Notes under the pieces: model-generated | What the model was told of the DNA's origin: nothing | The model's input: the letters and a program-made list of their open reading frames with translations, nothing else | The model's database searches: none | From: Sorangium aterium | GTDB lineage: Bacteria; Myxococcota_A; Polyangia; Polyangiales; Polyangiaceae | Assembly (NCBI RefSeq): GCF_028368935.1 | Contig: NZ_JAQNDK010000005.1 | Coordinates: 372,001-436,000, forward strand | DNA: 64,000 bases | Direction: 5' to 3' | In this document: in pieces, positions 58,702-64,000 of the stretch | How positions within the stretch are numbered: the first letter of the stretch is position 1 | How the letters are laid out: each line of letters opens with the position of its first letter | Position numbers and translations under genes: made by a program

Positions 58702-59523
58702 CTACGCTGCGCCGCGCACGCCGCTATCCATCTCGTCCTCGTCGCCGCCGTCGACGAACTCGCCGCCGGACCCGAGGCCGTGCGGCACGTCGGTCGCCTT
58801 CCCGTCGTCGAGCACGACCACGCGCCGGGGGCGCACGTCGAGCAGCGTCCGATCGTGCGTCGCGAACAGGACGGTCGTGCCGGTCTCGTGGATGTCCTCG
58901 AAGAGCCCGAGCAGATCGATCGCGAGCTGCGGGTCGAGGTTGCCCGTCGGCTCGTCCGCGAGGATCAGCGTCGGCTCCCCGACGATCGCCCGCGCGATCG
59001 AGACGCGCTGCTGCTCGCCGCCGCTCAGCACCTGCGCCCGGTCGCCGCCGCGCCCCGCCAGGCCGACGCGCTCGAGCGCCTCGCCGACCCGGGTCCGGAG
59101 CAGGCGCGACGGGAGGCCGAGCACCTCCAGCGTGATGGCCACGTTGTCGAACACGGTCCAGCTCGGGACCAGCTTGAAGTCCTGGAAGACGAAGCCGATG
59201 TTGCGCCGGAGCGCGGGGATCGACGCGTCGGTCAGGCGCGCGATGTCCCGGCCGAGGAACAGGATCCGGCCATCGTCGACGCGCTCGGTGCGGTGCACGA
59301 GGCGGAGGAGCGTGCTCTTGCCCGAGCCGCTCGGACCCGTGATGAACACGAACTCGCCGCGCTCGATCGAGAGCGACATCCCGCGCAGCACCGGCTGATC
59401 GGCCCGGTACGATTTGTAGACGTCCTCGAAGACGAGGATCGGCCGGCGCGCGGCGGACGCGTCGTAGCGGTGGCCGGGCCGGAGCGCCGGACGAAATGAG
59501 CCTTGCAGAGGGGGCGCCGCCAT
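58702..59523 (-). CDS. ftsE: Cell-division ATP-binding protein FtsE
   Basis: About 273 residues from ATG 59523, with GAAGG upstream; a GTG at 59535 is also possible. The ABC ATPase features are Walker [10 protein letters not shown], the Q-loop FVFQDF, signature LSGGEQQRV, Walker B LILADEP and switch ATHD. The first 25 residues and the last 35 ([18 protein letters not shown]) extend beyond typical FtsE. Its 5' end overlaps the divergent formyltransferase-like gene. Confidence 0.94.
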   Translation of the reverse strand: MAAPPLQGSFRPALRPGHRYDASAARRPILVFEDVYKSYRADQPVLRGMSLSIERGEFVFITGPSGSGKSTLLRLVHRTERVDDGRILFLGRDIARLTDASIPALRRNIGFVFQDFKLVPSWTVFDNVAITLEVLGLPSRLLRTRVGEALERVGLAGRGGDRAQVLSGGEQQRVSIARAIVGEPTLILADEPTGNLDPQLAIDLLGLFEDIHETGTTVLFATHDRTLLDVRPRRVVVLDDGKATDVPHGLGSGGEFVDGGDEDEMDSGVRGAA

Positions 59524-60476
59524 CGGAGCCTTCACCTATCAGCCTGCTCGCACACGGAAAACTTTTCGGCCGACGCTCGGGCGAGCGCCCTCTGCGGGTC
59601 GCCTTTTTTGGCCTCCCGCTGGCGGCGTTGCTGCTCCACGGCGACGGTCACGAGATCGCGCTCGCCGCGATCAGCCGCGCCGACGCCGTGGGGCTCCGCC
59701 GGGCCCGCCGGATCTTCGGCGCGCGCCTCCTGCTGCGTCCCGACGTCGAGCGCCCGGAGCTCGCGTCGCGCGTCGAGGCGCTCGCGCCCGATCTCCTGGT
59801 GAGCTGGTTCTGGACCACGCGCCTGCCGATGTCGCTCGTGAAGGCGGCGCGGCTCGGGGGGATCGGCGTGCACCCCTCGCTGCTCCCCCGTCATCGCGGG
59901 CCGGACCCCACCTACTGGGCGATCGCCTCGGGGGACGCCGAGAGCGGCGTCACGGCGCACCGGATCGAGGCGGAGTACGACACCGGCGACATCCTTGAAC
60001 AGGAGAGGCTCCCCATCGATCCGGGGTGGACCGCGTGGCAGCTCGCCCGGGCGCTCGACCGGCCGAGCCTCCGGGTCCTGCGGCGCACGGTCGCCCGGTT
60101 TGCGCGCGGCGAGGAGGTGGCGGGGGTCGCCCAGGATCCGGCGCTCGCGACGCAGGCGCCTGCGCCTGACGACGAGGCGTGCGCCATCTGCTGGTCCTGG
60201 CCGACGGAGCGCGTCCTCCGGCACGTCCGCGCCCTCGCGCCGGCCCCGGGCGCGTGGACCGAGATCGAGGGCGCCTGCGTCATCGTCCTGCGGGCCGCGC
60301 CGGCGGCGAGCTTCCCTGAAGCGCTTGCGCCCGGCGAGGCGGTGGTCGAGGGCGGGGTGGTCCTGGTGCGGACCGGCGACACGGCGGTCGCGCTGCTGGA
60401 GGGGGAGATCGACGGAGAGCCGGCGTCGGTGGATGAGCTCGCGGCCCTCGTGGCGTCGGGGGCGTCGCGCGGGTGA
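59496..60476 (+). CDS. Formyltransferase-fold protein (Fmt/ArnA-like), first catalytic residue changed
   Basis: A 326-residue protein from ATG 59496, the only start in frame. Residues about 30-215 follow the Fmt hydrolase fold, with VHPSLLPRHRGPDPTYWAI and DTGDIL. The usual Asn of the Asn-x-His motif reads Gly (GVHPS), while His and the DTGD Asp remain. The C-terminal domain (about 235-320) is Fmt-C-like. It is not the standard Fmt; it could transfer formyl groups to a sugar or be inactive. The start lies inside the ftsE 5' coding region. Confidence 0.82.
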   Translation: MSLAEGAPPSEPSPISLLAHGKLFGRRSGERPLRVAFFGLPLAALLLHGDGHEIALAAISRADAVGLRRARRIFGARLLLRPDVERPELASRVEALAPDLLVSWFWTTRLPMSLVKAARLGGIGVHPSLLPRHRGPDPTYWAIASGDAESGVTAHRIEAEYDTGDILEQERLPIDPGWTAWQLARALDRPSLRVLRRTVARFARGEEVAGVAQDPALATQAPAPDDEACAICWSWPTERVLRHVRALAPAPGAWTEIEGACVIVLRAAPAASFPEALAPGEAVVEGGVVLVRTGDTAVALLEGEIDGEPASVDELAALVASGASRG

Positions 60477-60542
60477 CCGCCGGCAGGGGCGTTTGGCGGC
60501 CGGCGGGGTCGCCTGGCCGGCTCGCGGCCATCGAATCCTGAG

Positions 60543-60566
60543 CCTACGCGCGCGCGACCGCGTAGG
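60543..60566. promoter_or_regulatory. Hairpin CCTACGCG/CGCGTAGG before the PilZ-like gene
   Basis: A perfect 8-bp stem with an 8-base loop ends 20 bases before ATG 60587. Its right arm contains TAGG of a possible -10 (TAGGAT, 60563-60568), so a bound protein would cover the promoter. Confidence 0.45.
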
Positions 60567-60586
60567 ATGCGCCCCTCGGAGGATTC

Positions 60587-61765
60587 ATGTCGGAACCCGC
60601 GCAGCTTGCGAAAAGCGCCCGCGAACTGCTCGCCGCGGCGCTCAATGCGCTCCAGTCGAACGGGGGGGTGTCGCCTGAGATCGAGGCGCTCGCCGAGCCG
60701 ATAGCGCAGGCGATGGGCATCATGCACCGCATCGAGCGCTCCGGGGGCCAGGCCCTCGACGGCAGCGAGATCGCGCTCGGCCATGTGCGCGACGTCCTGA
60801 ACCGTCTGCAGAGGATCACCGCGGCCGATCCGGTGGTGGACGTGCTGATGGAGCACGTCGCCTCCTCGCTGAGCAAGGTCAACGCGCTGAGCAGGGCGCA
60901 GGCCGCCGGCGCCTCCGCGCAGCCGCGTGCGCCCGTGGCGGCGGCCGCGCCAGCGCCGGTTGCGCCTGCACCTGTGGCGGTGGCCGCGTCAGCGCCGGTT
61001 GGCCCAGCGCCGATCGCGCCAGCGCCCGTGGTGGCGGTGGCCGCGCCAGCGCCGGTTGCGCCTGTGGCGGTGGCCGCGCCAGCGCCGGTCGCGCCAGCGC
61101 CGATCGCACCTGCGCCCGCGCCAGCGCCGTTCGTGCCTGCACCTGCAGCGGTGGCCTCGCCAGCGCCGTTCGCGGCTGCACCTGCAGCGGTGGCCTCGCC
61201 AGCGCCGTTCGCGGCTGCACCTGCAGCGGTGGCCTCGCCAGCGCCGTTCGCGCCTGTGCCCGCGGTCGCCGTGGCTGCGCCCGCCCAGCACACGCTGCCC
61301 TCGCCGCAGCAGCCGCGGCGCGCGCCGGCGCCCGCGTCACCCGCTTACCCGGCCGCATCGCACCCGTCCGCGGAGCCGCGCGTCGCTCCGCCGCCCCAGG
61401 CCATGCCGCAGCCCGTCGACCACCGCACGCCTGCCGCGGTCGTCGATGTCGAGCTCGGCGCTCTGACGCCGTCGAACTTTTACAAGGGACTCGCAGGCAA
61501 CGATGTCATCGAGCACGGGGGCATCTTCGTCGCGACCTACAAGATCCCGCCGACGGGCTCCGTCGTGACCCTGCGTGTCCGCCTGCCGGGCAACTACGAG
61601 TTCACCGCGCAGGCCGCGGTCCGGTGGACGCGCGAGGCCGGCGGATCGAGGGACTCGGCCGAGCCAGGCTTCGGCGCCCGGATCACGCAGATCTCGGCGG
61701 AGGGCCGGCAGCTCGTGTCCCGGTTCACGCGCAACAGGGAGCCGCTCTTCTACGACGACCTCTGA
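60587..61765 (+). CDS. PilZ-like domain protein with Ala/Pro linker
   Basis: A 392-residue protein with GGAGG before ATG 60587. Residues 1-105 are helical (IAQAMGIMHRIERSGGQ). Residues about 110-265 are Ala/Pro repeats, including three exact 39-bp units. Residues about 285-390 form a small beta-barrel of the myxobacterial TIGR02266/PilZ-like group (GGIFVATYKIPPTGSVVTLRV, FTAQAAVRWTRE, GFGARITQI). The RxxxR and D/NxSxxG residues that bind cyclic-di-GMP are not clear, so binding is uncertain. Confidence 0.85.
   Translation: MSEPAQLAKSARELLAAALNALQSNGGVSPEIEALAEPIAQAMGIMHRIERSGGQALDGSEIALGHVRDVLNRLQRITAADPVVDVLMEHVASSLSKVNALSRAQAAGASAQPRAPVAAAAPAPVAPAPVAVAASAPVGPAPIAPAPVVAVAAPAPVAPVAVAAPAPVAPAPIAPAPAPAPFVPAPAAVASPAPFAAAPAAVASPAPFAAAPAAVASPAPFAPVPAVAVAAPAQHTLPSPQQPRRAPAPASPAYPAASHPSAEPRVAPPPQAMPQPVDHRTPAAVVDVELGALTPSNFYKGLAGNDVIEHGGIFVATYKIPPTGSVVTLRVRLPGNYEFTAQAAVRWTREAGGSRDSAEPGFGARITQISAEGRQLVSRFTRNREPLFYDDL
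61145..61261. repeat. 39-bp tandem repeat, three copies
   Basis: Units of 39 bp starting GCAGCGGTGGCCTCGCC encode a 13-residue AAVASPAPFAAAP repeat in the PilZ-like gene. Confidence 0.8.
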
Positions 61766-61789
61766 GGTCGCCACGCCGCATCGATCTTG

Positions 61790-64000
61790 GTGAACTCCTC
61801 TCCCGCGCGCGCCGGCTCGCGAGCGAGCCGGCCGCTCCACCGCGCAGCGTCCGTCCTCTCTGCCGTCGCCCTCGCGGCGCTGCTGCTCCTCGCGCCGCGG
61901 CCGGCCCAGGCGACGGGCGACCCCGAGCTCGCCTTCTGGACGTTCGAGACCGCCCACTTCCGCGTGCACCATCCACAGGGCCTCGAGCCCATCGCGGCGC
62001 GCATCGCCTCGCTCGCCGAGACGATCTACGGGCGCGTCGAGGATGCGCTCGGCTACGCCCCGCAGGGCCGCACGGAGATCCTGATCACCGACGACTCCGA
62101 GATGGCGAACGGGTCGGCCGGCACGCTCCCCTACAACTCGATCCACCTCCTCGCGTCCGGTCCGGACGACCTGTCGACGCTCGGCGACTACGACGACTGG
62201 TACCTCGATCTCCTCACGCACGAGTTCACGCACATCGCGCACATCGACAACACGTCGGGGATCCCGGCGATCCTGAACGCGATCGTTGGCAAGACGTTCT
62301 CGCCGAACCAGGTGCAGCCGCGGTGGATCATCGAGGGGCTCGCCGTGGTGAGCGAGAGCCACCACTCGAGCGGCGGCCGGATGCGCTCGAGCATGTTCGA
62401 CATGTACCTGCGCGCCGACGTGCTCGAGGACAACATCGCGGGGCTCGATCAGATCTCGAGCTCCGCGTTCCGCTGGCCGCAGGGCAACCTCTGGTATCTC
62501 TACGGATCGAGGTTCCTGGGCTGGATCATCGACGTCTACGGGCCCAACACGATGCGCGCGGTCTCCGCCGACTACGGGGCGTCGCTCATCCCGTGGGGGA
62601 TCAACCGCGCCATCCGCCGCGTGACCGGCAGGACCTACGTCGAGCTGTACGAGGGCTGGAAGGACCACCTCCGCCAGCTCTACCGAGCGCAGATGGCGGC
62701 CGTCGAGGCGCGCGGGCTCCGCGAGGGCGCGCGGCTCACCTACCACGGGCGCACGGCGCTCTACCCGCGGTTCGTTCCGCCCGCCGCGCGCCGGACCGAC
62801 GCAGACGAGATCGTCTACTTCCGCGACGACGGCAGGGAGCGCCCCGGTATCTACCGCGTCTCCCTCGCCGCGCCCGCGCCCGGGAGCGAGCGCCGCGAAG
62901 CGCTTGTCGCGCGCACCAACGCGCCCTCGCGACCGGCGTTCACGCCGGCGGGTGACCTGGTCTTCACGGCGCTCCTGCCGTGGCGCAACCACTACTACCG
63001 GAACGATCTGGTCCTGCTCCCGCGCGGCGAGGCGGCGCCGGACGGCGACGAGCCCTCGCGGCGCCGGTTGACGCAAGGCCTCCGATCCTCGGCCCCGGAC
63101 GTGAGCCCGACCGGAGATCTCGTCGCCTTCTCCCTCAACAGCAAGGGCACCCGCTACCTGGAGATCGCGCGGCTCTCCAGGGATGGGGCCCTGTCCGAGC
63201 GGCGCGATCTCGTCCCGAGCGCCCGCTTCGAGCAGGCCTACTCCCCGTCGTTCTCGCCCGACGGCAAGCGCCTCGCGTACAGCGTCTGGACCGCCGGCGG
63301 CTATCGCGACATCCGCGTGGTGGACGTCGCCACCGGCAGCTTCCGACAGGTGACCCGCGATCGCGCGACCGACATGAACCCCGTCTGGTCGCCCGACGGC
63401 GAGACGCTCTATTTCACCTCCGATCGCACCGGCATCCACAACGTCTACGCCTACGACGTCTCGTCCGGCGCGCTGCGCCAGGTCACGAACGTGAGACTCG
63501 GGGCCTTGCACCCGGCGATCAGCCCCGATGGCAAGACGCTTGTCTATGTTGGATATACCTCTCGCGGCCACGACCTCTTCGCCATGCCGCTCGATCCGGC
63601 GCGCTTCCTCCCGGCGCCGCCGCCCCCGGGCGATCGCCCCGATCCCGCCGCCGAGCCTTCGGCGGCGCGGCTCCAGCGCGTTCCTTACAACCCGCTTCCC
63701 ACGCTCGCGCCGCGCGCGATCACGCTCGACTACGCGCCCGGGAGCTATGGCTCGAACGCGCTCACGGTGAGCGTGACCGGCACCGACATCGTCGGTCGCC
63801 ACACGATCTTCGGCGAGCTCACCGTGCAGCCGGACGCGCCGGCCCCGAACGTCCTGCTCGGGTACAACTACGGCCGGCTGCCTGTCGACCTCGGCGTCCG
63901 CGCGTACCACAACATCTCGCCGCGCGGCGGCTACCGCTTCAACGGCCGAAACGTCGTCTACGACGAGCGGACGGTCGGGATCTCCTCGGGCGTCAGCTAT
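61790..64000 (+). CDS. Exported metalloprotease-propeller protein, 3' truncated by window end
   Basis: At least 737 residues from GTG 61790, open to the last base. A signal peptide (ALAALLLLAPRPAQA) precedes a gluzincin-like domain (about 45-310) with HEFTHIAHID and the third-ligand segment IIEGLAVVSES. Residues about 330-600 are TolB-type propeller repeats (YSPSFSPDGKRLAYS, NPVWSPDGETLYFTSD, HPAISPDGKTLVYVG). From about 640 the sequence turns into strands like a beta-barrel (LTVSVTGTDIVGRHTIFGEL). It may be a surface protein with the barrel in the outer membrane. Confidence 0.88.
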   Translation, partial: MNSSPARAGSRASRPLHRAASVLSAVALAALLLLAPRPAQATGDPELAFWTFETAHFRVHHPQGLEPIAARIASLAETIYGRVEDALGYAPQGRTEILITDDSEMANGSAGTLPYNSIHLLASGPDDLSTLGDYDDWYLDLLTHEFTHIAHIDNTSGIPAILNAIVGKTFSPNQVQPRWIIEGLAVVSESHHSSGGRMRSSMFDMYLRADVLEDNIAGLDQISSSAFRWPQGNLWYLYGSRFLGWIIDVYGPNTMRAVSADYGASLIPWGINRAIRRVTGRTYVELYEGWKDHLRQLYRAQMAAVEARGLREGARLTYHGRTALYPRFVPPAARRTDADEIVYFRDDGRERPGIYRVSLAAPAPGSERREALVARTNAPSRPAFTPAGDLVFTALLPWRNHYYRNDLVLLPRGEAAPDGDEPSRRRLTQGLRSSAPDVSPTGDLVAFSLNSKGTRYLEIARLSRDGALSERRDLVPSARFEQAYSPSFSPDGKRLAYSVWTAGGYRDIRVVDVATGSFRQVTRDRATDMNPVWSPDGETLYFTSDRTGIHNVYAYDVSSGALRQVTNVRLGALHPAISPDGKTLVYVGYTSRGHDLFAMPLDPARFLPAPPPPGDRPDPAAEPSAARLQRVPYNPLPTLAPRAITLDYAPGSYGSNALTVSVTGTDIVGRHTIFGELTVQPDAPAPNVLLGYNYGRLPVDLGVRAYHNISPRGGYRFNGRNVVYDERTVGISSGVSY

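Noticed and set aside
61337-63910. 857-codon minus-strand open frame
   Set aside because: It opposes the metalloprotease-propeller gene, whose HExxH and SPDG repeats are clearly coding; the minus translation has no motif.
1-64000. tRNA, rRNA and riboswitch genes
   Set aside because: Reading the intergenic gaps I found no cloverleaf with a TTCGA-type T arm, no rRNA blocks and no known riboswitch core; short or divergent RNAs could still be missed without a covariance search.

Overview
The window is a compact, very GC-rich bacterial chromosome segment with strong G/C preference at third codon positions. Its gene content points to a myxobacterium, most likely of the Sorangium/Polyangium type: many short lipoproteins with Gly/Ser/Pro-rich spacers, a Ser/Thr kinase with a long helical N-terminus, FHA and PilZ-like regulators with very long Pro/Ala linkers, an F0-only ATP synthase cluster, and a large acyl-reductase/ligase/acyltransferase fusion. 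The organism is an inference from gene families. I saw no rRNA, tRNA, CRISPR array, phage genes or insertion sequence.

Layout. 1-9.4 kb: the end of a transglutaminase-like protein, a CBS-DUF2267 protein, then a minus-strand lipid pair (an NAD-dependent epimerase coupled by ATGA to a 1527-residue FAR-ligase-acyltransferase-SCP2 protein), and endonuclease IV. 9.3-16.1 kb: urocanase, a kinase-pseudokinase protein, envelope lipoproteins and a 2[4Fe-4S] ferredoxin. 16.2-25.4 kb: a Cys/Gly-rich lipoprotein, a HEAT-repeat/DUF4149 pair, a 2-oxoacid dehydrogenase E1-alpha, lipoamide dehydrogenase, an exported MsrB-MsrA fusion, an RNase HII-like protein and glyoxalase II. 25.4-28.2 kb: a GNPAT/PlsB-like acyltransferase overlapping a GpsA-fold protein that lacks the usual catalytic lysines. 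28.2-39.5 kb: mostly exported proteins (M28 peptidase, SUMF1-domain lipoprotein, propeller lipoprotein, Cys-rich lipoprotein, beta-helix protein, small barrel, RseP-type protease, two further envelope proteins). 39.5-52.7 kb: a 1378-residue Pro-rich protein with a cNMP-binding-like end, FtsK with an unusual repetitive linker, a HEAT-like lipoprotein, an RHH-FHA protein and an L,D-transpeptidase. 52.7-55.2 kb: F0 genes in the order atpZ-atpI-atpB-atpE on the minus strand, with no F1 genes. 55.3-64 kb: rph-rdgB, ftsE-ftsX-envC, a formyltransferase-fold protein, a PilZ-like protein, and a metalloprotease/propeller protein cut by the window end.

How the parts relate. Two blocks concern membrane lipid (3.6-8.2 kb and 25.5-28.2 kb). 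A second theme is division and envelope: FtsK, FtsEX with an EnvC-like LytM protein, an L,D-transpeptidase and a site-2 protease. A third is signalling by kinase, FHA, CBS, cNMP-like and PilZ-like modules.

The most unusual signals are: a TANNNT box 6-9 bases upstream of many start codons with no Shine-Dalgarno between, suggesting leaderless transcripts; three unrelated in-frame minisatellites in the FtsK linker; several enzyme-fold proteins that have lost catalytic residues (GpsA-like, formyltransferase-like, LytM, a second kinase domain); and dense inverted repeats at 14.82-14.86 kb and 21.93-22.09 kb.
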